This document shows, piece by piece, positions 29,362 to 39,088 of a DNA stretch of 64,000 nt. Source of the stretch: Acetobacterium woodii (lineage in GTDB: Bacteria > Bacillota > Clostridia > Eubacteriales > Eubacteriaceae); NCBI GenBank assembly GCA_016213825.1, contig JACQZP010000005.1, forward strand, positions 1 through 64,000. The letters run 5' to 3'. Within the stretch, counting starts at the first letter, position 1, and each line of letters begins with the position of its first letter. Under the pieces are notes generated by a model that was not told where the DNA came from, made no database searches, and saw only the letters and a list, made by a program, of their open reading frames with translations. Position numbers and translations under genes: made by a program.

Positions 29362-30171
29362 TTGTACTTATTTAAAGATTTAATGGATTATATTAGGGAT
29401 TTGTATGCAAATCGGAAACTAATCCAGAAATTTTCTATAAATGATTTTAAATCCCGGTATGCAGGGTCGTTTTTAGGCATTATGTGGGCGTTTATTCAGC
29501 CGACTGTTAACATTGCAGTATATTGGTTTGTTTTTGGTGTGGGCTTGAAATCACCTCCAACAGGCGGAGTTCCTTTTATTTTATATCTCATCACCGGTAT
29601 CATTGTCTGGTTTTTCTTTTCAGAATGTCTGGTGAATGGCACTAATTGTTTTCGTGAATACAGTTACTTGGTTAAAAAGGTAACCTTTAATATTAAAATT
29701 CTGCCAACAGTTAAAATAATATCATCATTATACACGCATATTTTCTTCATTGGTTTTGCCTTAGTGATGTTATTCATTTATGGTCATTCATTGACGCCTT
29801 ACTTTTTACAAATTGTGTATTATTTATTCTGTTTAATCGTTTTTTTAACGGGATTAACATGGATAACTGCTTCACTACAACCATTTTTCACCGATATTCT
29901 ACAATTTATTAATGTGGGAATGCAGGTTTTGTTTTGGGGAACACCAATTGTAGTACCTGTTGAAACCTATCCTGAAAATCTATTATGGATTATGAAATTA
30001 AACCCTTTATACTACATTGTCCAAGGATATCGGGAAAGTTTTTTCGGGACAGGCTGGTTTTGGGAACACCCTGTGATGACTGCTTATTTCTGGGGATTTT
30101 CGTTTGTTTTGTTGTTAATCGGAATCGCAGTCTATCGAAAATTAAGACCACATTTTGCTGATGTTTTATAG
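29362..30171 (+). CDS. Polysaccharide ABC exporter permease (Wzm/TagG-type)
   Basis: The 269-residue protein is an ABC-2 type permease with six hydrophobic segments and the N-terminal block FSINDFKSRYAGSFLGIMWAF seen in O-antigen and teichoic-acid exporters. It starts at TTG with GAGGTG six bases before. The ATPase partner follows after 33 bases, and the pair would export a lipid-linked polymer completed in the cytoplasm. Confidence 0.9.
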   Translation: MYLFKDLMDYIRDLYANRKLIQKFSINDFKSRYAGSFLGIMWAFIQPTVNIAVYWFVFGVGLKSPPTGGVPFILYLITGIIVWFFFSECLVNGTNCFREYSYLVKKVTFNIKILPTVKIISSLYTHIFFIGFALVMLFIYGHSLTPYFLQIVYYLFCLIVFLTGLTWITASLQPFFTDILQFINVGMQVLFWGTPIVVPVETYPENLLWIMKLNPLYYIVQGYRESFFGTGWFWEHPVMTAYFWGFSFVLLLIGIAVYRKLRPHFADVL

Positions 30172-30204
30172 AAAAATGTTGATCACAGATCAGTGGAGGA
30201 AAAC

Positions 30205-31401
30205 ATGTCAGATGTAGCAATAAAAATTGAAGATGTTACAAAGATTTACCAACTCTATCAACGACCCATGGATCGCCTGAAGGAATCCATGAGTCTTATC
30301 AAAAAAAAAGAATATCATCATAAGTTTTACGCGTTAAACAATATTAATCTGGAAATAAAAAAAGGTGAATCCATCGGGATTGTGGGTAAGAATGGATCAG
30401 GGAAATCAACCCTGTTGAAAATCATTTCAGGGGTTCTGACCCAGAGCAAGGGCAATGTTTATGTTGACGGAAAAGTGTCAGCGTTACTTGAATTGGGAAC
30501 GGGATTTAATCCTGAATACACGGGAATAGAAAACATCTATTCCAATGGTCTGATCATGGGCTACAGTAAAGAAGAAATGGACGAGAAGTTAGACGATATT
30601 GTCAATTTTGCTCAAATCGGCGAATATATTTATCAACCGGTTAAAACCTATTCGAGTGGCATGTTTGCCCGCTTGGCCTTTGCGACTGCGATCAATGTTG
30701 ACCCGGAGATACTGATTGTCGATGAGGTTCTGGCTGTTGGGGACGCAAAATTCCAGATTAAATGCATTAATAAAATGGAGGAATTCAAGGCATCGGGAAA
30801 AACCGTGCTCTTTGTTTCCCATACGCTTGAACAAATTAAACGTTTCTGTACCAAAGGTGTTTGGATTGATCAGGGCGAAATGCGAATGTTTGATGAGGTT
30901 ACCCACGTCATCGATATGTACGAGAGTGAAATGCTCAAAGAATCTATGGAACAAAAAGCCTTGGAGGAGGGAAATCCTCTGGCGGAAAAAATGGAAATTG
31001 ATGCGCATTTGGGTAAAATAAAATCGATGAGTTGTAACAGTGAAACCCTAAATACCTTCGATGATTTCATTGTCGATATTGAATATGAGCTGTATGATGA
31101 TCTATCGAGTGAACCGCTGGTCGGGGTAGCTTTTTATACGATTGATCGGCAATATATTTTTGGTCCTAACACGCATTTAGATGGAATAGCAATTCCTAAA
31201 AATAAAGGTATCCATCGTGTCCGTTATGTGGTGCCAAAGCTGCCTTTGCTGGGGGGGAAATATGAAGTTGACATTGGGCTTTTTGCAAACAAAAGCATTG
31301 TTAACTTAGACTATGAAACAGCGGCTTTTGTGATATCTGTTGTGGCCGATTATTTCACTGAAGGTCTGGTTCATATGGAACATAAATGGGAAATAGTGTA
31401 G
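30205..31401 (+). CDS. Polysaccharide ABC exporter ATPase with Wzt C-terminal domain
   Basis: The 398-residue protein has an ABC domain with Walker A GKNGSGKS, signature YSSGMFARLAFA and Walker B ILIVDEVLAVGD. Its extra C-terminal region (about residues 255-398) is a Wzt_C-type beta-sandwich, which in O9a-type systems binds the end of the finished polysaccharide and sets export specificity. The start at 30205 follows GGAGGAAAAC; a GTG at 30193 overlaps that site. The Wzt tail suggests the polymer has a recognised terminal feature. Confidence 0.9.
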   Translation: MSDVAIKIEDVTKIYQLYQRPMDRLKESMSLIKKKEYHHKFYALNNINLEIKKGESIGIVGKNGSGKSTLLKIISGVLTQSKGNVYVDGKVSALLELGTGFNPEYTGIENIYSNGLIMGYSKEEMDEKLDDIVNFAQIGEYIYQPVKTYSSGMFARLAFATAINVDPEILIVDEVLAVGDAKFQIKCINKMEEFKASGKTVLFVSHTLEQIKRFCTKGVWIDQGEMRMFDEVTHVIDMYESEMLKESMEQKALEEGNPLAEKMEIDAHLGKIKSMSCNSETLNTFDDFIVDIEYELYDDLSSEPLVGVAFYTIDRQYIFGPNTHLDGIAIPKNKGIHRVRYVVPKLPLLGGKYEVDIGLFANKSIVNLDYETAAFVISVVADYFTEGLVHMEHKWEIV

Positions 31402-31425
31402 AGTAAAAATAGAAAGGTTATTGGT

Positions 31426-33636
31426 ATGGAAAAGAAATCAGTTATTGAACAGGAAGAAATTAAATATTTTATCGACAAAATTGTAAAAGACGAAGAAAGC
31501 CAATGCGCCACTGTCCAGGGATGGGCTTTTAATACAAAAACCAAGGAACCGGTAGAATTATATTTGTTGGGAAGAGAAGCCGTTGGGGTTCAATTTAAAC
31601 GGGACTTCAGAATTGATGTCAATAACAAATATGCGCTTCCAGATGACGCCAAGGTTGGTTTTATTATTGAGTTTGATGAAAAAACATATGGCGAAAAGTT
31701 AAAACTTAAATTAAAAGATGAGAATAATATCCGAATCGTGCCGATAAACTTGAAAAAGAACTATGACTATCTAAAACGCCCGAATTTGTTTAATGCCAAG
31801 CGGCTGGCTGGGATTACAACCCGAACAGTAGGATATTTTAGTCGCAACGGATTAAAGAATACCATCAGAAAAATAAAGTTCGAACTGAAGTATAAAAACC
31901 AGGAAAATTATAATTTTTGGATTGATGTTCATGAAGAGTATGATAAAAAAGCAGTATTGGAAGAAATTAAAGATTTTTCCTATAATCCTAAGGTTTCTAT
32001 CGTAATGCCGGTGTATAATGTTGAAGAAGTATGGCTTAGAGCCTGTATTGATTCGGTTTTAAACCAATATTATGAAAACTGGGAACTATGCATTGCTGAT
32101 GATAATTCTACGGATTTACACATTAAACCGCTACTGGAAGAATATAAAAAGCTAGATTCCCGAATTAAAGTGGTTTATCGGGAAGAAAATGGACATATTT
32201 CGGAAGCTTCCAATTCAGCCTTGGCGATAGCCACCGGAGAATTTGTAGGTCTTTTGGATAATGACGATACCCTGGCGGAATTTGCCTTATTCGAAGTGGT
32301 TAAATTATTAAATGAACATCCAGACGCCGACCTGATTTACAGTGATGAAGATAAGCTAAGTGAAGATAACAAGCGGAGTCAACCGTTTTTCAAAACTGAC
32401 TGGGCACCGGATATTTTGTTGGCAACCAACTATATTTGCCACTTTGGGGTTTACCGAAAAACCATCATGGACGAAATCGGCGGTTTTAGAAAAGGTTACG
32501 AAGGCGCCCAGGATTATGATCTGGTGCTTCGGTTTACCGAAAAAACAAACAAAATATTCCATATTCAGAAGATTTTGTATCACTGGCGGATGATCAGTAA
32601 TTCGACTGCAGTTAATCCCGACTCCAAAGGTTATGCCTTTGAAGCAGGACTTAAATCCATCGAAGATGCGCTGGAACGACGGGGCATTAAAGGTAGCGTC
32701 TCCCATGGGGCTTTTCCCGGGGTTTACGATATTGAGTACGCGGTTTATAATGATGGTCTGGTATCGGTGATTATTCCAACCCGGGATAATGCGGCCGACT
32801 TAAAAGCTTGTATCGATTCGATTTTTGAAAAAACGATTTATGAGAAGTTTGAAATTATCGTGGCCGATAACGGCAGTGAAAAAGATGAGACATTTAAACT
32901 ATTTAAATACTATACTAAAAAGTATCCGGAACAGTTCAAAGTTATTCGAATTGACATTCCTTTCAACTTTTCAAAAATTAACAATTTAGCAGTTAAGGAA
33001 TCAAAGGGTGAGTATCTGTTATTTCTTAATAATGATATCACTGTTATTACTAAAGGCTGGATGAAGCGCATGGTTAGCTTTGCCCAGCAGGATCATATTG
33101 GCGCGGTCGGTGCAAAACTTTATTATCCAGATAACACCATCCAGCATGCTGGTGTTTTGCTGGGAATGGGCGGTGTGGCTGGACATGGTCACTGCAGTTA
33201 TCCCCGCGGTGATTATGGCTATTTTGGTAAACTGGTTACCAATAACAACTATACATCCGTTACCGCTGCCTGTATGATGGTCAAACGGAGCGATTTTAAT
33301 CTGGTCAATGGGTTTGAAGAAAAATTGACAGTTGCTTTTAATGATGTGGACTTCTGTCTCAAACTCTATGAAGCAGGAAAATTTAATATTTGGTTACACA
33401 ACGTAGAGTTGTATCATTATGAATCAAAATCCCGAGGAGCCGAAGACACCTATTCAAAATATAAGCGATTTAACAGCGAAATTAAGTATATGAAAGATCA
33501 TTGGTTGAAATACATCAAGAATGATCCCTATTATAATCGGAACCTAACCCGTGTTGATGGAAATTATGCAATTTGTGTTGATATTGTCGGTTATGTAAAG
33601 GGAAAACCCAAGGAAGATGAAGAAAATGCGATATAA
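31426..33636 (+). CDS. Glycosyltransferase with two GT2 domains
   Basis: The 736-residue protein has an N-terminal beta-rich region (about 10-105), a linker, then two GT2 domains: about residues 185-430 (KVSIVMPVYNVEE, GLLDNDDTLAE) and 445-680 (VSVIIPTRDNAAD, LFLNNDITVI, then the acceptor-side FNDVDFCLKL). Such double transferases often build rhamnose-containing backbones. It directly follows the exporter pair and is the probable chain synthase for this unit. It has no clear membrane segment, so it acts in the cytoplasm. Confidence 0.85.
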   Translation: MEKKSVIEQEEIKYFIDKIVKDEESQCATVQGWAFNTKTKEPVELYLLGREAVGVQFKRDFRIDVNNKYALPDDAKVGFIIEFDEKTYGEKLKLKLKDENNIRIVPINLKKNYDYLKRPNLFNAKRLAGITTRTVGYFSRNGLKNTIRKIKFELKYKNQENYNFWIDVHEEYDKKAVLEEIKDFSYNPKVSIVMPVYNVEEVWLRACIDSVLNQYYENWELCIADDNSTDLHIKPLLEEYKKLDSRIKVVYREENGHISEASNSALAIATGEFVGLLDNDDTLAEFALFEVVKLLNEHPDADLIYSDEDKLSEDNKRSQPFFKTDWAPDILLATNYICHFGVYRKTIMDEIGGFRKGYEGAQDYDLVLRFTEKTNKIFHIQKILYHWRMISNSTAVNPDSKGYAFEAGLKSIEDALERRGIKGSVSHGAFPGVYDIEYAVYNDGLVSVIIPTRDNAADLKACIDSIFEKTIYEKFEIIVADNGSEKDETFKLFKYYTKKYPEQFKVIRIDIPFNFSKINNLAVKESKGEYLLFLNNDITVITKGWMKRMVSFAQQDHIGAVGAKLYYPDNTIQHAGVLLGMGGVAGHGHCSYPRGDYGYFGKLVTNNNYTSVTAACMMVKRSDFNLVNGFEEKLTVAFNDVDFCLKLYEAGKFNIWLHNVELYHYESKSRGAEDTYSKYKRFNSEIKYMKDHWLKYIKNDPYYNRNLTRVDGNYAICVDIVGYVKGKPKEDEENAI

Positions 33637-33651
33637 CTTAATGTACAAAAA

Positions 33652-33703
33652 GTTGTAACGAAAAATTGACGATGTAAAATATTTGTGATATTATCGTTAC
33701 AAC
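33652..33703 (+). promoter_or_regulatory. Amidase promoter flanked by a perfect inverted repeat
   Basis: TTGACG (33666-33671) and TATTAT (33689-33694) with a 17-base spacer form a good promoter. It is bracketed by the perfect 10-base inverted repeat GTTGTAACGA (33652-33661) and TCGTTACAAC (33694-33703), the second half starting on the last base of the -10 box. This arrangement suits a repressor or a cooperative operator pair. Confidence 0.65.
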
Positions 33704-33751
33704 TATAGATAGGGACAACTGGGTTAAAATTTTAAGAAAGGAGGAATGATA

Positions 33752-36574
33752 ATGGAACATATTAAGAATAGAAGAAAGCAGATTGCTTTGGGGGTAGTAC
33801 TGATCCTCACTTTGTTTACTTTCTTTTCATATTTTAGTCTAACCGTTAATGCTGCCAGTACGACGATTGTCGTAAATCCAGGGCATCAATCAGGGACTGA
33901 TACCGGAGCCGTTAATAGCACCACGGGTATTAAAGAAGTGGATCTTAATAATGCATTGGCTATCAAAATCGTGACGACTTTGAGAAATAATGGTTATAAT
34001 GCTATTTTGAGCCATCAAATTCCCGGAAATCCCGGTTTGCCAACCTTGTTAGCGACAACGGTCAATAACTCGACCGCCGTTTGTGATGCCGCAAATAAGC
34101 TGGGGGCAGATTTGCTCATTAGTGTGCACCATAATTCAGGCGGCGCTACTGCCAGTGGTTATGAATTTTATTGGAGCAGTTATCATCCATCGGTTGATAA
34201 TAATGGAATTTATCAAAAAACCGGACTTTGGTCTGATGGTTCAACCGCAGATTTAGATGCTACTCCACCAACTATTGCGGTCAAGTCTAAAGAACTGGCA
34301 AATTCGCTCAATACAAATTTTAGCAAAAACCTAACCTATGTTCCAACCAGGAACAAAATTGTTGAACGAGATGATGCGATTACCAGAAAGACAAGTATGC
34401 CTTCGGTACTGATTGAAGCAGGATTTGTATCAAACAATGCGGAATCGTTAAAGATGGCAGATGGAACCAATCAACAAAAGATGGCAGATCAGGTTTTAGC
34501 TAGCGTTACCGAAATGTTTGGAGCAGCTACACAACCAATGACTGCTACTGGCTTTACTGCTACTGTTAGTGGAGACAAAATCACGGCGACGGTTAAGGGT
34601 GTTACCGCACCGAATGGGTTACAGGTTATTTACATACCAACATGGAGTGACGATTGCGGACAAGATGATCTGAAATGGTACACCGCAACGAAACAAAGTG
34701 ATGGCAGTTATAGTGCGATCATTGATGTTAAAGATCATGGTTATACCAGTGGAAATTACCAATTGCATTGCTACGGCGTGGATTCTTATGGGAAGTACAC
34801 CTTATTAGGGGATACAACGGCCAATGTAACATCATCGGTTCAGGATAAAATGTCAGCAACCAGTGTAACGAGCAGTGTTTCAGGAAATATTATTACAGCA
34901 ACAGTAAAAGGAATAACGGCGCCAAATGGTCTAACTTCAGTATCAATACCAGTCTGGAGTGAAACGGGTGGCCAGGATGATCTAAAATGGTATACAGCAA
35001 CGAAGCAAAGTGATGGTAGTTATAAGATCACCATTGATATTAAAGATCATAACTATGATGGTGGAACCTACAATATCCACGCTTATGGAACAGACAATAG
35101 CAGTATGATGACGTTCTTGGGTAGTTCAACAGCAACGGTCAAAGTTGAATCAATGACGGCAACCAGCGTAACCGGAAGTGTGTCTGGAAACAAAATTAAG
35201 GCAACCGTCACAGGAATAACGGCGCCAAATGGCATTACTGAAATGGTCATCCCGATTTGGAGTGAAACGGGTGGGCAGAATGATCTCAAGTGGTATACTG
35301 CCACAAAACAGACAGATGGAAGTTATAGTGTAACTATTGACATCAAGGACCATAATTATGATGGCGGAACCTATAATATTCATGCATATGGTAAAGATAA
35401 CAACAATAAGCTGAACTTTGTGGGCTCGACGACGGTGAATGTTATCGTCGAACCAATGACGGCAACCAGCGTAACTGGAAGTGTGTCTGGAAACAAAATT
35501 ACCGCAACCATTAAAGGAATTAATGCGCCAAGTGGTATTCAGTCAATATCGGTGCCGATTTGGAGTGATGTTGGTGGGCAGGATGATTTAAAATGGTACA
35601 CGGCAACCAAACAAAGTGATGGGAGCTATAGTGTAACAATTGATATAAAAGATCACAATTATTCCGGTGGCATCTATAATATCCATGTTTATGGAACTGA
35701 CAATAATGGTAAGATGACATTTTTAGGGAATACATCAGTGAGTGTGGCGACTACGCCGATGACAGCATCATCAGTAAAAGCCTCAGTTACCGAAAACATT
35801 ATTACAGTTACCGTTGGTGGAATAACCGCGCCGAATGGAATTCAAAGTATTCAACTGCCAACCTGGAGTGATGTAAATGGTCAGGACGATATCAAATGGT
35901 ACACCGCCACCAAACAAAGTGATGGAAGTTATCAGACTACGATTGATGCAAAAAATCATAATGGCGACAGCGGTACCTATTCGATTCACGCCTATGGTGT
36001 CGAAACAGACGGACGCATGGTATTCCTGGGAAACACATCAGTGAGTGTGAGCTATGTTGAGACACCAATTATGGGTGCGACGACTGTAACAGCAGCTCAG
36101 CTGGTGGCCTATTACAAAGCGACTGGAAGTGTTTACCCGCAGATTTATAATGATCTTGGTGTGAATCTGGAGACTTTTGCGGCACTCTATATCAGTGAGT
36201 GCAATGCTGAAGGCGTTCGCGCCGAGGTCGCTTTTGCACAGGCAATGCTGGAAACTGGGAATCTTCAGTTCGGTGGAGATGTTAAACCGACGCAATTTAA
36301 TTTTGCTGGTTTGGGCGCCACTGGCGGGGTGCCGGGTTTTGATTTTGCCGCAGTATATGGATACACCAGTGCAGGCCTGCAAACCGGAATCAGAGGCCAT
36401 GTGCAGCATTTGAAATGCTATGCCAGCAATTCGGCTCTGAATCAAACTAAGGTTGATCCGAGATGGAATGATTCGCTTAGACTACGAGCGGTTTCAGTTG
36501 AAAAACTGGCCGGAACCTGGGCTGCAGATACAACATATGCAGGTAAGGTTAAAGCGATTATGAAAAAGTTTTAA
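33752..36574 (+). CDS. Secreted cell-wall hydrolase: amidase, five GBS Bsp-like repeats, glucosaminidase
   Basis: The 940-residue protein starts with a signal peptide (cleavage probably after VNA, near residue 34). An Amidase_3 domain (about 37-245) has the zinc-site blocks NPGHQSG, the Glu in GIKEVDL, SVHHNSG and the catalytic LIEAGF, and should cut the muramoyl-alanine bond. Five GBS Bsp-like repeats follow (starting at about residues 263, 367, 468, 569 and 670). The C terminus (about 775-940) is a glucosaminidase domain with FAQAMLETGNLQFGG, which cuts the glycan chain. The start at 33752 is eight bases from GGAGG; an ATG at 33746 is too close. A strong own promoter precedes it and a terminator follows. 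Confidence 0.88.
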   Translation: MEHIKNRRKQIALGVVLILTLFTFFSYFSLTVNAASTTIVVNPGHQSGTDTGAVNSTTGIKEVDLNNALAIKIVTTLRNNGYNAILSHQIPGNPGLPTLLATTVNNSTAVCDAANKLGADLLISVHHNSGGATASGYEFYWSSYHPSVDNNGIYQKTGLWSDGSTADLDATPPTIAVKSKELANSLNTNFSKNLTYVPTRNKIVERDDAITRKTSMPSVLIEAGFVSNNAESLKMADGTNQQKMADQVLASVTEMFGAATQPMTATGFTATVSGDKITATVKGVTAPNGLQVIYIPTWSDDCGQDDLKWYTATKQSDGSYSAIIDVKDHGYTSGNYQLHCYGVDSYGKYTLLGDTTANVTSSVQDKMSATSVTSSVSGNIITATVKGITAPNGLTSVSIPVWSETGGQDDLKWYTATKQSDGSYKITIDIKDHNYDGGTYNIHAYGTDNSSMMTFLGSSTATVKVESMTATSVTGSVSGNKIKATVTGITAPNGITEMVIPIWSETGGQNDLKWYTATKQTDGSYSVTIDIKDHNYDGGTYNIHAYGKDNNNKLNFVGSTTVNVIVEPMTATSVTGSVSGNKITATIKGINAPSGIQSISVPIWSDVGGQDDLKWYTATKQSDGSYSVTIDIKDHNYSGGIYNIHVYGTDNNGKMTFLGNTSVSVATTPMTASSVKASVTENIITVTVGGITAPNGIQSIQLPTWSDVNGQDDIKWYTATKQSDGSYQTTIDAKNHNGDSGTYSIHAYGVETDGRMVFLGNTSVSVSYVETPIMGATTVTAAQLVAYYKATGSVYPQIYNDLGVNLETFAALYISECNAEGVRAEVAFAQAMLETGNLQFGGDVKPTQFNFAGLGATGGVPGFDFAAVYGYTSAGLQTGIRGHVQHLKCYASNSALNQTKVDPRWNDSLRLRAVSVEKLAGTWAADTTYAGKVKAIMKKF
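34538..36055 (+). repeat. Five tandem GBS Bsp-like repeats
   Basis: Units start at 34538, 34850, 35153, 35456 and 35759. The last four are spaced exactly 303 bases (101 codons). Each has SGNxITATVKGITAPNG, WSxxGGQDDLKWYTATKQ and a YNIHAYG block. Units 3 and 4 are almost identical in their first 40 bases. Confidence 0.9.
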
Positions 36575-36579
36575 TTTTT

Positions 36580-36614
36580 AAAGACAGAGCTGAATTTTTC
36601 AGCTCTGTCTTTTT
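36580..36614 (+). terminator. Terminator of the amidase gene
   Basis: A 15-bp stem (36580-36594 and 36598-36612) followed by TTTT, six bases after the stop codon. Confidence 0.88.
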
Positions 36615-36733
36615 ATGTTCTAACCTTGACATACATAATACAAAAATGATAGGGTAGAGAAAAGGAAAAGATCAAATAGTTTCGGTGCTCACGTCAATCA
36701 GTGAAAACGATTAAATTAAACTAGAGGAGAGAA

Positions 36734-38977
36734 ATGAGATTAACAGCAGGAGAAAAAAGTTGGTTCAGATTGTTAACTATTTGCTGGATATTTACGCTGC
36801 TTTTGTCATCGGGGCAAGTTCTGGCAGAAGAAGTCGAAGAATCCGTTAAACATGTGATCATTGTAAAAAATGAAAGAGGTGAGCCGATTAACAATGCCGT
36901 TTTTGAAATTCAGAATGATAAAAATGAAGTATTAGAAACCTGCGTTAGTGACGCAGACGGCTGCGCAATCATCAAAAATGTAAATGAAGGGAAATATCAT
37001 TTAACGCAAATTAAAACCCTAGCGGGTTATGAACTTGCTAAACAACGTAGTATTGAGATAAAAATCGAAAATCCCGTAACGGAAGAAGTCGTGATCAATC
37101 AAAAGGAGCCATCTGAACCGAAATCTGCGGCTAAAATAATTGATGAAGAAACCGGACCGGAGATCAATGAAAATAATCTATCAGATGTGAGTTTAAATGA
37201 GAAATCAACTGAGACCGAGATAACAACAGGTATTAACGTAGAAAAATCCGAAAATCTTACGAATTTATCATCAACGCCTCTGATTGTTAATGATATAAAA
37301 GTCAATATTGCTCAAGTAACTGGAAGTACAACTCAATTTATTATCAGTACTGTTGGCTATGCCGGAAAAACAGGGATCGGCAAAGTTTGTTTTCCCACCT
37401 GGTCGGAAAGAAATGGCCAGGATGATCTTCGCTGGTATGAAGGAACCCTCGACAGCAAAGGTGAGTACAGCTTGACCGTAGACGTCAAAGACCACAGTTT
37501 TGAAACGGGAATTTATAATATTCATACCTATATCTATGGATTAAAAGGGGAAGTCATCAAAACCTTTACGAATACACAAAGTTTGGAAACTCAAAAACCA
37601 GCAATCAGTTTAACAGAAGTGACAAACAACGCCTATAAGGTTCGCCTAACTGGGGCAAGTAATCCCCAGGGAGTTAGTCGAGTAAGTTTTCCAACTTGGA
37701 CTCAGATCGATGGGCAGGATGATTTGCGATGGGAACCAGGAACCTATGTGGGCAACGATACCTGGGAAGCAACCATCCATATCAATGACTATAAACGCAG
37801 CTATGATACGTTTATCACCCATGCCTACATTATGAATAAAGATGGACAGCTAAAGTATAGTGGTGCAATCGACCAGATTGTCAAAAATCCCTTTTTGGAG
37901 GAGTCATTAGAAATTAAGATTCAGCCAGACAACAATCCATCAAAATTCTCGATTGTTACTCAAAACTGCAGTGGCAAGACTGGGGCTAAGAGTGTTGCAT
38001 TTGCAGTATGGACAAAACGAAATGGGCAAGATGAATTAAAATGGTATGAGGGTGCATTGGGTCCGGATGGTGAATTTTATGGATATGTTGACATTGAAAA
38101 CCATGGGTTTGAAACAGGACCGTTTGTTGTTCATGCCTACCTGCGGGGGACGGCGGGAGAAACGATTGCGTTCGCCAATTCCGAATTTACCATGCCAGTT
38201 GTTAAACCAACCATTGAATATGATAATGCTGTTCTTAATAACGTTTTTAAAATAAGAATTAAAAATGTCAGTAATGAAAATGGTGTGGCCAGTATTGTAT
38301 TTCCTACCTGGAGTCGCACCAATGGTCAGGATGATGTACGCTGGGAACAGGCAATTTATATCGGAAACAACACCTGGGAAGCGACCATTAATCTGACAAA
38401 TTACAATACTATCGTCGATGATTTTATCACCCATGCTTACTTGGTAGATAAAAATGGCAAAACTGTTTTTGTAAAAGAGTCAGTTAAACGTATTTCCCAG
38501 AATACGGCAACGATCTACGGATTTTTTGCCTATCCGCTGGATAAAAATTATCAGCCAGATTCCAGTGATCCAACCGATTGGTTTGGACTAAGGTGGGGAG
38601 ACATCCATGAAGGAATTGACATCCCAGCCGATCGTTATGCTAGCTGTTATTCGGTAGCAAACGGCGTGGTTGAAAAAGCAGGATATTTCATGGGATATGG
38701 CCGCTACATTCGGATTCGAACCACTGACCGATATGGCGAGAGTGTATCGTTCTTTTATGGACACCTTCAGGAAATTAATGTCAGTGTGGGTCAATCAGTC
38801 AGCATGGGGCAAAAAATCGGCTCGGTTGGCGGATCGGGTTATAATGCTCAAGGTAAATATATTGATGATGCCTACGGTTCACACCTCCATTTTGGCGCAA
38901 TTGCCAATGCCGATTATGCCTGTGTTGATCCGGAAATATGGATTGATTTTCATAATCCGTATCGTAACGCAAACTAA
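36734..38977 (+). CDS. Secreted M23 peptidase with SpaA-like head and GBS Bsp-like repeats
   Basis: The 747-residue protein has a signal peptide (cleavage after VLA, about residue 31). A small SpaA/Cna-B-like beta domain follows (about 38-125: DADGCAIIKNVNEGKYHLTQ). After an acidic linker come four GBS Bsp-like repeats (about 185-600) with WSERNGQDDLRWYEG-type cores. The C-terminal M23 domain (about 615-735) keeps the zinc blocks HEGID and HLHFG, so it is probably an active endopeptidase. It resembles the preceding hydrolase in its repeats, suggesting a shared binding partner in the wall. It has a GGAGAGAA site and its own terminator. Confidence 0.85.
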   Translation: MRLTAGEKSWFRLLTICWIFTLLLSSGQVLAEEVEESVKHVIIVKNERGEPINNAVFEIQNDKNEVLETCVSDADGCAIIKNVNEGKYHLTQIKTLAGYELAKQRSIEIKIENPVTEEVVINQKEPSEPKSAAKIIDEETGPEINENNLSDVSLNEKSTETEITTGINVEKSENLTNLSSTPLIVNDIKVNIAQVTGSTTQFIISTVGYAGKTGIGKVCFPTWSERNGQDDLRWYEGTLDSKGEYSLTVDVKDHSFETGIYNIHTYIYGLKGEVIKTFTNTQSLETQKPAISLTEVTNNAYKVRLTGASNPQGVSRVSFPTWTQIDGQDDLRWEPGTYVGNDTWEATIHINDYKRSYDTFITHAYIMNKDGQLKYSGAIDQIVKNPFLEESLEIKIQPDNNPSKFSIVTQNCSGKTGAKSVAFAVWTKRNGQDELKWYEGALGPDGEFYGYVDIENHGFETGPFVVHAYLRGTAGETIAFANSEFTMPVVKPTIEYDNAVLNNVFKIRIKNVSNENGVASIVFPTWSRTNGQDDVRWEQAIYIGNNTWEATINLTNYNTIVDDFITHAYLVDKNGKTVFVKESVKRISQNTATIYGFFAYPLDKNYQPDSSDPTDWFGLRWGDIHEGIDIPADRYASCYSVANGVVEKAGYFMGYGRYIRIRTTDRYGESVSFFYGHLQEINVSVGQSVSMGQKIGSVGGSGYNAQGKYIDDAYGSHLHFGAIANADYACVDPEIWIDFHNPYRNAN

Positions 38978-38983
38978 CAAATC

Positions 38984-39027
38984 GAACAAAAAGAGACTGA
39001 GGCGGGTTCCTCAGCCTCTTTTTGTTC
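38984..39027 (+). terminator. Terminator of the M23 peptidase gene
   Basis: A 19-base stem with one mismatch (38984-39002 and 39009-39027) with a T-run in the right arm. Confidence 0.85.
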
Positions 39028-39047
39028 AGTAAACGAGAATCCTATGT

Positions 39048-39053
39048 TATAAT
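39048..39053 (+). promoter_or_regulatory. Extended -10 promoter before the GT2 gene
   Basis: A perfect TATAAT with TG one base upstream; a weak -35 (TTCAGT) is 17 bases away. It overlaps the end of the previous terminator region and would restart transcription. Confidence 0.5.
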
Positions 39054-39088
39054 AGTACGGACTATGAATGGAACTAGAGGAAGAGTTT

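Noticed and set aside
34538-36055. CRISPR-like regular repeat
   Set aside because: The 303-bp units are coding domain repeats with no spacers and no cas genes.
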